NCBI GenBank assembly: GCA_037190145.1
Contig: JBBCJU010000002.1
Span: 186,001-250,000, forward strand
Direction: 5' to 3'
Length of the DNA stretch: 64,000 nucleotides
DNA from: 55-13 sp037190145
GTDB taxonomy: Bacteria; Armatimonadota; Fimbriimonadia; Fimbriimonadales; Fimbriimonadaceae
Positions 24,076-32,789 of this stretch are shown here, one piece after another. The translations under genes and the position numbers were made by a program. Every line of letters begins with the position of its first letter. Positions within the stretch are counted from its first letter, which is position 1. The notes under the pieces were generated by a model, which worked only from the letters and a program-made list of their open reading frames with translations, ran no database searches and was not told the origin of the DNA.

Positions 24076-26313
24076 GTGAACAAAGGATGGTTTGAGAATT
24101 TGACTGCAAATACACTACTCATAAAGATAAGCCTGAGCGTCCTCGCCTTGGGCGGGCTTTGTGCCTTGCCAGGAAAGGTTAATGCTCAGGTAAGCCAGCT
24201 TGCCTTAACGGTTTCTTCGACTCAGAGTCTTTCCGAAAAGTCGGAGAGATTGACGACCATTGCCCAGTCTCTCCACGACAAAAAACAGGATGGAGTTTCG
24301 CTGTTAACGGAGGCTATTCGACTTTGTGGCTTTTCGGTTTGGAATGAGGATCGCCAGAGACTGCATGATCCGTTGACGAGTCCATCACTCAACTTGGCTG
24401 TGACAGATAAGGAGATTTCCGGATTCCTTGAACTCTATCGAAGGAAGGATCGAGTAGCTGCATCTGATGTTGCCAATTCGCTCGACCCTATTTACCGATC
24501 CATCAAGGGTGCGAAAGGTCTTCAGGGGTATGTCCAGCAACTAATGCAAGGCAATCTGTACGGCAAAAAAGAGGCTCCGCAGCTTCTATCGCTGTTCATT
24601 CAAGAGTTAGGAAGGACTCATGACAATCCGGAGTTAGGAAGGACTCATGACAATCCGGCTGATAATCCAGTTGCTTTGACTTCGCAGTTAGACGCTATTC
24701 AAGCCTTACTGGTCTTGCGAGTCCTGACGGAAGAAATGAGAGTGCCATTAGTTCGGCATGAGCTGAGGAACCAGGATCTGATGGCTTCGCTCGACGAGGC
24801 CGCTTTTGAGGATGCACCGGGCTGGGCAGAAGATGCCTTTGCGGGAGGAATCACGGGCCTTTGGGATGAAGTTGTCGGCAAGCTTGGAGAAACGGGCGGA
24901 AAGGTCACCGGGGCCGTTGGTAAAGCGAACGCTCTTGCGGCCGTTTCCAAGTTCCTTTTAACCTACAAATTCTTGCGAGGAGAGATTACGCTTGAAGGAA
25001 AGGGCCAACCCTTGATTCGGACGAAAGACTTTGATGCGGGGGATGAACGCACGACGGCGGCTCGCTTCTATATTGACGGAACGGCGGCTACGGACTGGAT
25101 CAAAGACAATCGAAAGTATTTCCACGCCTTAGGAATTGATCCAGACATGCCGAAAACGGGACCCCTTAAGGGGGTTCAGACGTTTTGGGAAGTAGATCAA
25201 AGTGCAAAGTACGCGACTAAGCAATTGATCCAAGCGGTGCGCGGCACCACGGATCTTTCCAAGCTAAAGACGGATGACACCGGAAAAGCTGCCGTTACTT
25301 GGGAAGGGAAGCCTCAACCCAAAAAGATTGATCCAAAGAAAGCCATGCCGGTAATGAAGTCGGTGTGGATTCACGTGGCTCCACAGGTGAAGACCGTTGA
25401 GATGCAACAGGACTTAGTGGATGCGGTAATGACGGCGATTGGGTTGCGGGGAGGTGGAACGGCGGTTCTGACCCCCATCATGGAAATCCTTTATCGAATG
25501 AAATGGCATGCTCCTGCACACTTTGAACTTCAGATTCGAGACTGGGTAGAGGGTGAAACTTATGGTCAACTCACAGTTGAAGCTCGCGGGAGCGGAAGCA
25601 GCTTCGGTAAAGAGCGGTCTTACCGAATGACGATTGACCACAGTCTGGCGATTAGCGACTACACCATGCAGATCCATGGCATTGAGCAGCCGATTACGTT
25701 CTCTGAGGCAGACCTCAAGCGATTCCCACCGGACGTGCGCAAGCAGGTTGAGGCAGGAATGAAGGAACAAAGAGAGGCCGCTAAGAAAAGAACCTTCGCC
25801 GGTATTGGTCCAGGATTGGCCACGATGAAAATCAACGATACCAACAGCTGGCATTCGGTGTTTTATGACTGTGGAGGATCGCAAACCAGCACTGGGCAGC
25901 AAGCTTGGACGGGTGAGCGAACGGAAGCCTTGAAGGAGTATATCGGTGACTTCAACTTTACGGTTGAGGCCAATCTTGAAACCAAGATAGCTACCTTACG
26001 CTATCAAGGTTTTCTGGAGGGTGTGCATACCCTTGTTTCTGGACGAGAGAATCAGCGCAATCAGAAGCGGTTTGGGATGGATGTGAACATTAAGTTTGAG
26101 CCTGATCTGGTAGATGCCAGAGGTCAAATTACTTTGCCTCTCAAAGAAACGCCCCTACCAAATCAGCAGGCTTCTAACTACTATGGTTCGGTATCGATAC
26201 CCTTCAAATTTGGCCCAAAGTATGAGTTCAAGGGGACTATGATCGTGAGTTATTCTGTCACCCGAAAGCTCCCACCAAAGGAGCCCGCAAAGCCGACGAA
26301 GAAGAAAGGTTAA
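24076..26313 (+). CDS. Large secreted protein of unknown function
   Basis: The 745-residue protein starts at GTG and has a signal peptide with a hydrophobic core around residues 13-30 and a probable cut after VNAQ. The rest is soluble and mixed, with an amphipathic alanine/glycine-rich segment near 255-300 (DAFAGGITGLWDEVVGKLGE) and beta-rich C-terminal half. It contains a perfect 27-bp tandem duplication that repeats ELGRTHDNP twice (residues 177-194). I do not recognise any domain. It is divergent from the flagellar operon but shows no flagellar motif. A convergent hairpin follows at 26321-26346. Confidence 0.7.
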   Translation: MNKGWFENLTANTLLIKISLSVLALGGLCALPGKVNAQVSQLALTVSSTQSLSEKSERLTTIAQSLHDKKQDGVSLLTEAIRLCGFSVWNEDRQRLHDPLTSPSLNLAVTDKEISGFLELYRRKDRVAASDVANSLDPIYRSIKGAKGLQGYVQQLMQGNLYGKKEAPQLLSLFIQELGRTHDNPELGRTHDNPADNPVALTSQLDAIQALLVLRVLTEEMRVPLVRHELRNQDLMASLDEAAFEDAPGWAEDAFAGGITGLWDEVVGKLGETGGKVTGAVGKANALAAVSKFLLTYKFLRGEITLEGKGQPLIRTKDFDAGDERTTAARFYIDGTAATDWIKDNRKYFHALGIDPDMPKTGPLKGVQTFWEVDQSAKYATKQLIQAVRGTTDLSKLKTDDTGKAAVTWEGKPQPKKIDPKKAMPVMKSVWIHVAPQVKTVEMQQDLVDAVMTAIGLRGGGTAVLTPIMEILYRMKWHAPAHFELQIRDWVEGETYGQLTVEARGSGSSFGKERSYRMTIDHSLAISDYTMQIHGIEQPITFSEADLKRFPPDVRKQVEAGMKEQREAAKKRTFAGIGPGLATMKINDTNSWHSVFYDCGGSQTSTGQQAWTGERTEALKEYIGDFNFTVEANLETKIATLRYQGFLEGVHTLVSGRENQRNQKRFGMDVNIKFEPDLVDARGQITLPLKETPLPNQQASNYYGSVSIPFKFGPKYEFKGTMIVSYSVTRKLPPKEPAKPTKKKG
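24604..24657 (+). repeat. Perfect 27-bp tandem duplication in coding sequence
   Basis: Units 24604-24630 and 24631-24657 are identical, each starting GAGTTAGGAAGG and encoding ELGRTHDNP. The absence of any mismatch between the two units implies a recent slippage event that kept the reading frame. Confidence 0.9.
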
Positions 26314-26320
26314 GGAACGT

Positions 26321-26346
26321 CTCCGATCTCTAGATGGAGATCGGAG
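26321..26346. terminator. Hairpin between convergent genes
   Basis: CTCCGATCTC (26321-26330) and GAGATCGGAG (26337-26346) form a perfect 10-bp stem with a 6-nt loop, in the 47-nt gap between convergent genes. It lacks a T-tract on either strand, so termination is probable from position only. Confidence 0.5.
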
Positions 26347-26360
26347 TATGAGAAAGAGAC

Positions 26361-27788
26361 TTAGGCGAAGCCGGGGAGAAACTCGGCTTCCGCTTCAAAA
26401 AGTCGGTCCAGCATATCGGTTATCTCGGCGGGCGAACATACGGCTGCAGTGAGAGGGTCCAGCATCAAGGCATACCGAGCCATCTCCTTTGACCGGTGGA
26501 TGGCGGCCTCTGCGGCAAGGTCAAACATCCTCATGTTGGAGTCACAGAGAGCGGCCATTTGCTTTGGTAGCTTGCCAAACTTTGTGGGTTGGACTCCGTT
26601 CTGATCGACGAGGCAGGCCACCTCTACACACCCATCAGATGGGAGGTTTTCAATAAGTCCGCCAGAATTCATGACATTGCCATAGATCACAAGTGGAGCA
26701 TTTTTCTCCATCGATTCAATGATCCAAGCTCCATATTCCCAAGACCGGACTTGCTCAATTGGCATCTCACCAGAAATCATCTGCTGCCGTTCGTTATCTT
26801 GCCGAATTCTCCAATCTGGCCAGTTGTCGGCGTAGAAGCTTTCTTGCCCACGATAGCCGGTGTCTGTGTACTTCTCTAAAAGATCTTTGCGCTTTCGGTA
26901 GTAGGGAAGGTATTCGCTAAGGTGTCCGCTTGACTCAGTGATGAATGCGCCGAAGTGGCGCATCATATCGGACCTTACGGGTTCTTCCTTGGAAAACTCT
27001 GAGTCTCTATCTGCCGCAAGCTCTTTCAGCTTTGGATAGAGGGATCCACTGGGGCCGTTGAACTCAGTGAACCAAGCTAAGTGGTTGATTCCAGCACATT
27101 TCCACTGGATCTGATCGTAAGGTGTGCCCGCAAACTTGGCGAGTAAATGCGAGGTGCCTTGCACAGAGTGACAGAGACCCACTGAACGCATGGACGATGC
27201 TCGACCGGTAGCCAACATCATCATGTTCATTGGATTTGTATAGTTGAGAACGGTTGCGCTTGGACAAAGTTGCTCGCAGTCCTTTAGAATCTCTAACCAG
27301 ACCGGAATGGTCCGAAGGCCCTTCATTAAGCCACCTGGTCCGATGGTATCACCAATATTTTGACTGACCCCGTATTCAAGGGGGATATCGTTGTCGAACC
27401 TCACGCAGGATAGGCCAGACACTTCTATCGAGGAGATGACATAGTCTGCGCCTTTCAGCAGTTCGCGTCGATGAGGGCTTGCAATGACTCTCCATTTACC
27501 GGTGCTTTCTATCTCATCAACCACTTTCTGAATGAGTTTTAGGGAAAGCGCCAGTCGTGCTTCATCTATATCGCACAGACGAATCTCGCCTCCGCGATTT
27601 TCTGGAATAAGGAGCACGTCTTTCACCACAGAAGTGGTGAAGAAAGATCCTGCTCCCAGCATCACCACATTGATGGGCCGAGGCATCTTGCCCGGGAGGC
27701 CCTTGCGGTCATCTGCTTTGCTGTGCTGGGCATGACCTTCTACTTCCTCTAGGGTTTGGGTGTTAATCGGTGGCTCGGAAACAGTCAT
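26361..27788 (-). CDS. GH4 family glycosidase, probable alpha-galactosidase
   Basis: GH4 enzymes cleave glycosides by an NAD+- and Mn2+-dependent redox mechanism. The 475-residue protein has the Rossmann motif VVMLGAGSFFTTSVV (about 39-53), then GDTIGPGGLMKGLRTIPV, the NYTNPMNMM block, the metal-binding Cys-His of VGLCHSVQGT and the His of CAGINHLAWFTEF. These are closest to MelA-type alpha-galactosidases rather than 6-phospho-glycosidases, but GH4 substrate range is wide. It is divergent from a LacI regulator whose probable operator (27812-27825) lies over its promoter. A minus-strand TAAACT lies 9 nt before its ATG. Confidence 0.87.
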   Translation of the reverse strand: MTVSEPPINTQTLEEVEGHAQHSKADDRKGLPGKMPRPINVVMLGAGSFFTTSVVKDVLLIPENRGGEIRLCDIDEARLALSLKLIQKVVDEIESTGKWRVIASPHRRELLKGADYVISSIEVSGLSCVRFDNDIPLEYGVSQNIGDTIGPGGLMKGLRTIPVWLEILKDCEQLCPSATVLNYTNPMNMMMLATGRASSMRSVGLCHSVQGTSHLLAKFAGTPYDQIQWKCAGINHLAWFTEFNGPSGSLYPKLKELAADRDSEFSKEEPVRSDMMRHFGAFITESSGHLSEYLPYYRKRKDLLEKYTDTGYRGQESFYADNWPDWRIRQDNERQQMISGEMPIEQVRSWEYGAWIIESMEKNAPLVIYGNVMNSGGLIENLPSDGCVEVACLVDQNGVQPTKFGKLPKQMAALCDSNMRMFDLAAEAAIHRSKEMARYALMLDPLTAAVCSPAEITDMLDRLFEAEAEFLPGFA

Positions 27789-27811
27789 GAGAAGGTTAGT
27801 TTACGCGGTTT

Positions 27812-27825
27812 TCGAATCGGATCGA
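27812..27825. promoter_or_regulatory. LacI-type operator, copy 1
   Basis: TCGAATCGGATCGA followed by CAA is a near-copy of the perfect palindrome at 27867-27880. It lies in the -35 region of the GH4 gene on the minus strand, where it would block transcription initiation. Confidence 0.65.
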
Positions 27826-27833
27826 CAAAATTG

Positions 27834-27861
27834 TTGAAAACCTGGAAATTCAGTGTAGAAT
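27834..27861 (+). promoter_or_regulatory. Promoter of the lacI operon
   Basis: TTGAAA (27834-27839), a 16-bp spacer and TAGAAT (27856-27861) form a plausible sigma-70 promoter whose start site falls inside the operator at 27867-27880. This implies autoregulation. Confidence 0.5.
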
Positions 27862-27866
27862 ATCTA

Positions 27867-27880
27867 TCGAATCGATTCGA
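27867..27880. promoter_or_regulatory. LacI-type operator, copy 2
   Basis: TCGAATCGATTCGA is a perfect 14-bp palindrome with a central CG, as LacI/GalR operators have, followed by CAA as in copy 1. It ends 8 bp before the lacI start codon and covers the expected SD position. Confidence 0.75.
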
Positions 27881-27888
27881 CAAAGACG

Positions 27889-28920
27889 ATGGCAAGCTCA
27901 ATTAAGGAAGTCGCAGAAAGGGCAGGAGTAGCACGTAGCACCGTAAGTTACGTGTTGAACAACGGCCCTAAGAAAGTCACTGAAGACGTTCGAAAGCGTG
28001 TGCTGAAGGCGATGGAGGATTTGAACTATCGCCCCAACGGTATGGCGCAGCGAATGCGCAGCAGTGCGACCAAAACGATTGGTTTGCCTCCGGGAGTAGT
28101 CCACCCCGGTCGTGAGATGACGATTTTCATGGAGAAGATGGTCGCAGGGGTTGTAGAAGGCGCAACCGAAGCTGGTCTAGACATGATCATCTTCTCTCGA
28201 ACTCGCGATTTGGTTGGAAGAGCATTGGCGACAAGCGTTCTAGATCAGAGAGCCGATTCACTTATTTTTCTCGATATTGAGCTTCAAGGCGAAGCTATTG
28301 AGATGGCTTGGAAGGAGAGGATTCCGCATGCTGTGGTGATGGGTGTACCCGCTACTCCATCACCCTATGTGCTGCTAGACAACGCTCAGGGCACAGAACT
28401 GGCGTTGCAGCATCTGTATGACTTGGGGCATCGGCGGATTGCCCACATTCATGGGCAACGAGGAGATCGAGACGCCGAAAACCGGTTGGCGAGTTTCCAT
28501 GAATTCATGTGGAAGAACAACCTTCCCATTATCGAGCGCTGGGTTGACGGAGGAGATTTCAGACCGAGTCAAGCTGAGGCAACGGGTTACTCCATCGCGG
28601 AAAAGATTTTTTCCCAAGCTCCCTATCCCACTGCGATATTTGCGGCTAACGATGCGATGGTCCCCGGTATTTATCGTCTCTTAGAGGAGAAAAACCTTCG
28701 AGTTCCTGAAGATGTCAGCGTGGTCGGTTATGACGACACTTGGCAAAGCATGGCCGTGACCCCTCGACTCACAACCATTCGGCAGGACTTTGCGGGAGTA
28801 GGACGCCTCGCGGTTCAAGCCATTCTTAATTTTGATCCTGAAGCAAAGGCTTCATCTCGTTATTTTTACCCCGTCGATTTGATCGTCCGGGATTCCACCG
28901 CATCTCCAACGAAGGAATGA
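27889..28920 (+). CDS. LacI/GalR-family transcriptional regulator
   Basis: The 343-residue repressor has the LacI helix-turn-helix IKEVAERAGVARSTVSYVLN (residues 5-24), the hinge helix RPNGMAQRMRS (about 49-59), and a periplasmic-binding-protein-like sensor domain with LALQHLYDLGHRRIAHIHG and VSVVGYDDTWQS. It probably senses a sugar released by the neighbouring glycosidases. The two operators in the 100-nt gap control both itself and the GH4 gene. The next gene follows after only 4 nt, so the regulator heads an operon with prepilin, lipoprotein and beta-helix genes. Confidence 0.93.
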   Translation: MASSIKEVAERAGVARSTVSYVLNNGPKKVTEDVRKRVLKAMEDLNYRPNGMAQRMRSSATKTIGLPPGVVHPGREMTIFMEKMVAGVVEGATEAGLDMIIFSRTRDLVGRALATSVLDQRADSLIFLDIELQGEAIEMAWKERIPHAVVMGVPATPSPYVLLDNAQGTELALQHLYDLGHRRIAHIHGQRGDRDAENRLASFHEFMWKNNLPIIERWVDGGDFRPSQAEATGYSIAEKIFSQAPYPTAIFAANDAMVPGIYRLLEEKNLRVPEDVSVVGYDDTWQSMAVTPRLTTIRQDFAGVGRLAVQAILNFDPEAKASSRYFYPVDLIVRDSTASPTKE

Positions 28921-28924
28921 ATTT

Positions 28925-29749
28925 ATGCACCGAAGAGCATTTACATTAATAGAACTTCTTGTCGTCATCGCGATCATTGCGATCCTAGCGGCTATTCTTT
29001 TCCCAGTCTTTGCCCAAGCAAAAGCTGCCGCAAAGAAATCTGCGGACCTGTCCAATGTTAAGCAAATTAGCCTTGGTGTGATCATGTACTCGGGTGATTA
29101 CGATGATCAATATCCAAGAGCGTTTTACTTCCCAACGGTCTTGAACGACTATGGCAATGCTTTTTCTTGGCGCGAGGCAACCCAGCCTTACATTAAAAAC
29201 GGTTCCAAAGAAATCAGCTTCTACGGCAGTACGGCGGTAGGTGGAATTTGGCGGAGCCCAAGCGAGCCGGCGGGTTCCCGCTGGGGCTATGGGGCAAACG
29301 CAAGCATCATTCCTCTGCCGGTAGAAGTCACCGGTACTGCGCTCCCATCCCTGTCTCAGACTAGCCTCCAAAATGTTGCGAGCACATTGTTGCTTACAAC
29401 TCAGGGCATTCGAACAGATAAATCGGGCGGCGAGATTCTACGCGCCGACCCATCTTCTTGGGGCAATCCTGCCAGTAATGGTGGACAGTATGTATTTACA
29501 GGTCCAACATCGGGTGCCGCATGGGATGCAGACTCAGATGTTTGGCCTGCTTACCAAATGCCTCGATACCGATACACGGAATCAGCAAACGTTGGGTTTG
29601 CGGATGGGCACGCGAAGAGCATGAAGAAGGGAAGTATTAACTGGTGCGTTAATCTCTATGTTTCTGGTGCAGCTCAGTGGCCCGGTGAAGCAAGCTGGTA
29701 TTCATCATTTTTCCAAGCGGGGCAGCCATGCGCGGCTTATCAGCAGTAA
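28925..29749 (+). CDS. Type II/IV prepilin-like protein (DUF1559-type)
   Basis: The protein begins MHRRAFTLIELLVVIAII, a class III prepilin signal: a basic leader, cleavage before Phe, and the Glu5 needed for assembly, then a 20-residue hydrophobic helix that ends FPVFAQAKAAAKK. The C-terminal part has SANVGFADGHAKSMK, the H-x-G style block common to the many prepilin-like proteins of Armatimonadota and Planctomycetes. Length is 274 residues. It follows lacI by 4 nt, which suggests that a secretion-pseudopilus or surface protein is produced under the same sugar signal. Its precise role is unknown. Confidence 0.87.
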   Translation: MHRRAFTLIELLVVIAIIAILAAILFPVFAQAKAAAKKSADLSNVKQISLGVIMYSGDYDDQYPRAFYFPTVLNDYGNAFSWREATQPYIKNGSKEISFYGSTAVGGIWRSPSEPAGSRWGYGANASIIPLPVEVTGTALPSLSQTSLQNVASTLLLTTQGIRTDKSGGEILRADPSSWGNPASNGGQYVFTGPTSGAAWDADSDVWPAYQMPRYRYTESANVGFADGHAKSMKKGSINWCVNLYVSGAAQWPGEASWYSSFFQAGQPCAAYQQ

Positions 29750-29922
29750 TTCTCTTGTGTGGGATCCTTCTTGCCGGATGTGGAAAGGAGGATTCCGGTG
29801 AGGCTAATCTTCCGAAGCCCATGTCGGAAGCTGATATCCAGAAACTTGGACCTCAGGAACAAGAAAACGTTCGTCGATTCCAAGAGATGCAGAAGCAGAA
29901 TTCTGGAGGAAGTATTCGGTGA
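29728..29922 (+). CDS. Small lipoprotein
   Basis: A 64-residue lipoprotein has signal MRGLSAVILLCGILLAGC, lipobox LAGC, lipidated Cys18 and a charged mature tail. It overlaps the prepilin gene by 22 nt and the following beta-helix gene by 4 nt, so it is translated within the operon. Function is unknown; similar tiny lipoproteins often accompany prepilin-like genes in this kind of genome. Confidence 0.75.
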   Translation: MRGLSAVILLCGILLAGCGKEDSGEANLPKPMSEADIQKLGPQEQENVRRFQEMQKQNSGGSIR

Positions 29923-31514
29923 TTTTGGCGGCTCTTCTGGTCGTGCCTTTTGATCTCCAAGGGGCCATAGACACGGCGTTAAGAGCCGGTCGCACAAGTT
30001 TAGTGTTGCCCAAAGGAGAGATTCGTTTATCGGCAACTGGCGCATTCGCTTTGGATGTAAAGGGCATAAACGGCTTTGAGATTTCGGGGCCGGGAACGAC
30101 GCTTATCTTAACGAGGCCCAATCTTGGCTTAGCTGCGTTTAGATACAGTCGGCGCATTACCTTAAAAGGGTTTACCGTTCGGCACGAGCCAGTGACGCAG
30201 ACTCAAGGTTGGGTTCGTAGCGTCAATAACGACAAGAGTATTTATGAAGTTGAAATGATGCCTGGATACGAGGCGGATCCAGCTCATTTGCCAGATAATC
30301 CCGTGGCCTATATTTTTGATCCCCAAACATTAAATTGGCGGAAGGGTTCCATTGACCTGGATTTTAAGCGTGTTGTTAGTCTTGGAAATAGAAGGCTAAA
30401 GCTAGAAGTTGGGCGACCCATGAACCATGACGTTCGGGTTGGAGACTACATGGCTTTTCGGGGACGAGGGCAAACGGATGTTCTCCTTGATAATTGTGCG
30501 GACTCACGAATCGAAGATGTTACGTTCCAATCGGCTTCTGGATTTGTAGTCCATGAGTCGGGAGGCGATGGAGGAAACTACTTCCGCTACAACGTTTTGC
30601 GAGGCCCAAAGCCGACAGGGGCAACGATTGCTCCTCTGCTATCTGCGAACGCAGATGCTTTTCACTCAAGTGGAGTTCGTAAAGGTCCAATTGTGGAGAA
30701 CTCTCGGTTTGAGTACATGCCGGACGATGGCGTGCCGATTCACGGGAACTATGTGGGAGTTTCAGAAGCATCGGGTAAGCGATTGGTGATTACCGCTCAG
30801 TGGGCCGAAGAATGGTTCCGCAAGGGTGATCGAATTCGCGTGTATACCAAAGATGGAGTGGAGCTGCGAACTAAGGGCGAGCTTCCAAAAGTAGTTGAGT
30901 TTAAGCCCTTAGCAGGTTACAAAGGACCAAGCTTGGCCTATGATTCTCTCAAGGATAAGCCACACAACTATGAAGTCTGGCTGGATAAGGAAGTTCCCGG
31001 AGCTCAACTAAATGATCTCGCCTCAAACGCCGAACGACAAGGTGACGGATTTGTGGTCAGAGGCAATAGTATCCTGAATAATCGAGCTCGTGGAATGCTC
31101 CTCACGGCCAGCAATGGACTCGTTGAGAATAACCGAATCGATGGAAGTACCATTGGCGGGATCGTGCTTGCCCCAGAACTCTACTGGATGCAATCTGACT
31201 TCTCATCCAATGTGGTGATTAGGAATAACACGGTTCGGAATATAGGATACGCAACGGTGGGGCCGTGGACCAATCAGGTGGGAGGCATAGTTGTTACGGC
31301 TGATAAGGCCAAAGCAAACTTGCACCAGAACATTCGGATTCAAGATAACTTACTGGAAACAATTTACGGACCGGCTATCGTTGTGCGATTCACGTCACAG
31401 GCCATCATTCAAAACAATCAGTTCAGGAATCTACAGTCGGTTATCAATGGTGCTGGAAGTAACCATGGAATTCCAGCCAAAGGCGAAATTTTTCGAGACG
31501 AGATCGGAAGATAG
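29919..31514 (+). CDS. Secreted right-handed beta-helix protein, possibly a GH110-like glycosidase
   Basis: The 531-residue product begins with a short hydrophobic N-terminus and is followed by pectate-lyase-like beta-helix repeats: FEISGPGTTLIL, ITLKGFTVRH, SRIEDVTFQSASG, then GLVENNRIDGSTIGGI, NVVIRNNTVRNIGY and AIIQNNQFRNL. The block FEYMPDDGVPIHGNY resembles the active-site turn of GH110 alpha-1,3-galactosidases, which would suit its location in a regulon with a GH4 galactosidase. This assignment is tentative; polysaccharide lyases and GH28 enzymes share the fold. The GTG start overlaps the lipoprotein stop (GTGA) and has GGAGGA upstream. Confidence 0.65.
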   Translation: MILAALLVVPFDLQGAIDTALRAGRTSLVLPKGEIRLSATGAFALDVKGINGFEISGPGTTLILTRPNLGLAAFRYSRRITLKGFTVRHEPVTQTQGWVRSVNNDKSIYEVEMMPGYEADPAHLPDNPVAYIFDPQTLNWRKGSIDLDFKRVVSLGNRRLKLEVGRPMNHDVRVGDYMAFRGRGQTDVLLDNCADSRIEDVTFQSASGFVVHESGGDGGNYFRYNVLRGPKPTGATIAPLLSANADAFHSSGVRKGPIVENSRFEYMPDDGVPIHGNYVGVSEASGKRLVITAQWAEEWFRKGDRIRVYTKDGVELRTKGELPKVVEFKPLAGYKGPSLAYDSLKDKPHNYEVWLDKEVPGAQLNDLASNAERQGDGFVVRGNSILNNRARGMLLTASNGLVENNRIDGSTIGGIVLAPELYWMQSDFSSNVVIRNNTVRNIGYATVGPWTNQVGGIVVTADKAKANLHQNIRIQDNLLETIYGPAIVVRFTSQAIIQNNQFRNLQSVINGAGSNHGIPAKGEIFRDEIGR

Positions 31515-31595
31515 TGCATTTCTTGATCCGCTGCTGAACAGTCATTTGGCAAGGCAGGAGATGTTAAAAAGGCAACAAGTGATAAAGGCCCATCC

Positions 31596-31611
31596 AGGTT
31601 CCCTGTAACCT
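31596..31611. repeat. Dispersed AGGTTCC palindrome, intergenic copy
   Basis: AGGTTCC-CT-GTAACCT is a one-mismatch copy of the palindrome also seen at 16423-16438 and 59699-59714. It lies 14 nt upstream of the MFS gene start, in its promoter region. Confidence 0.45.
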
Positions 31612-31625
31612 GAGATACTCTTCCC

Positions 31626-32780
31626 ATGCCCGCATCCTCCATTCTCGACTATCAAGTGGGGAAGCTTGAGCAAATAGCCACGCGAGTGGCTTTCTTTATT
31701 GCAGGTTTTGCGGTTGGGGCATGGGCGCCACTCATTCCTTTAGCGAAAGAGAAACTTCACCTGGATGAAGGGCAACTGGGGCTTCTCTTGCTCTGCTTGG
31801 GGTTTGGATCTATTCTGGCCATGCCTCTTACCGGAGGGTGGGCGGCAAAGTTTGGGTGCCGACGTGTGATTTGTACCGCGGCGATTGCCGTCTTTCTTGC
31901 CTTACCCGTCATGGCTCTTGCTCCCGGCGTTGTCCCGTTAGCTTTGGCTCTGTTTGTCTTTGGCGGAGGCGTGGGCATTATCGACGTGACCATGAATATT
32001 CAGGCGGTTATCGTAGAGAAATCAAGCGGCAAAGCCATGATGTCAGGTTTTCACGGACTGTATAGCGTGGGCGGATTTGTTGGGGCGGGGGGTGTTACTG
32101 GGCTTTTGACGATGAACCTGTCTGCCTTCCTTTCCACCATCGTCGTTGTGGTGGTGAGTTTGATCCTCCTCATTGCTTTCGCGAAGGGGTTGCTGCAGTT
32201 TGGAAGTCATGAGGATACTCCTGCCTTTGCAATGCCCAAAGGAAAGGTTCTCCTTATTGGAGTGCTTTGCTTTATTGTTTTCTTAGCTGAAGGTTCTATT
32301 TTGGACTGGAGTGGTGTTTTCCTTACCTCGGTTCGAGGTGTTGCGGAATCTATATCGGGGCTGGGATATGCCGCTTTTGCGATCACCATGACCATTGGAC
32401 GTCTCACTGGGGATGCGATTGTACGAACATTGGGTTCAGTGAAGATTCTTCTCCTAGGTGGCCTGATTGCCGCGGGAGGATTTTTCCTCGCTATTCTGGT
32501 CCCCATTTGGTGGGTCGGAGTCATTGGTTTTGCTCTGGTAGGAGTCGGAGCGGCAAATGTGGTTCCGGTCTTGTTTACGGCCGCAGGTAACCAAACCAAG
32601 ATTCCGGCAAACTTGGCCATTGCTGGGGTAACGACGTTAGGTTATGTAGGAATCTTGACGGGACCAGCTGTAATTGGGTTTGTGGCGAGAGGCAGCAGCT
32701 TGGCGTTAGCGCTATCAATGGTGGCAGTCCTGCTCTTGGCGGTTACGCTAACGGCCAAGATTGCGACTCAGGTTGAGTAG
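31626..32780 (+). CDS. MFS transporter
   Basis: The 384-residue polytopic protein has about 12 hydrophobic segments. The motif GWAAKFGCRRVI between helices 2 and 3 is the MFS motif A variant, and GIIDVTMNIQAV plus SGFHGLYSVGGFVGA are typical of YbjJ/FucP-like carriers. It is 111 nt after the beta-helix gene and may use its own promoter (TACTCT or GATACT just before the ATG). Sugar uptake is probable from context but not shown. The gene converges with the acetyltransferase gene. Confidence 0.87.
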   Translation: MPASSILDYQVGKLEQIATRVAFFIAGFAVGAWAPLIPLAKEKLHLDEGQLGLLLLCLGFGSILAMPLTGGWAAKFGCRRVICTAAIAVFLALPVMALAPGVVPLALALFVFGGGVGIIDVTMNIQAVIVEKSSGKAMMSGFHGLYSVGGFVGAGGVTGLLTMNLSAFLSTIVVVVVSLILLIAFAKGLLQFGSHEDTPAFAMPKGKVLLIGVLCFIVFLAEGSILDWSGVFLTSVRGVAESISGLGYAAFAITMTIGRLTGDAIVRTLGSVKILLLGGLIAAGGFFLAILVPIWWVGVIGFALVGVGAANVVPVLFTAAGNQTKIPANLAIAGVTTLGYVGILTGPAVIGFVARGSSLALALSMVAVLLLAVTLTAKIATQVE

Positions 32781-32789
32781 GAGAAGGCA

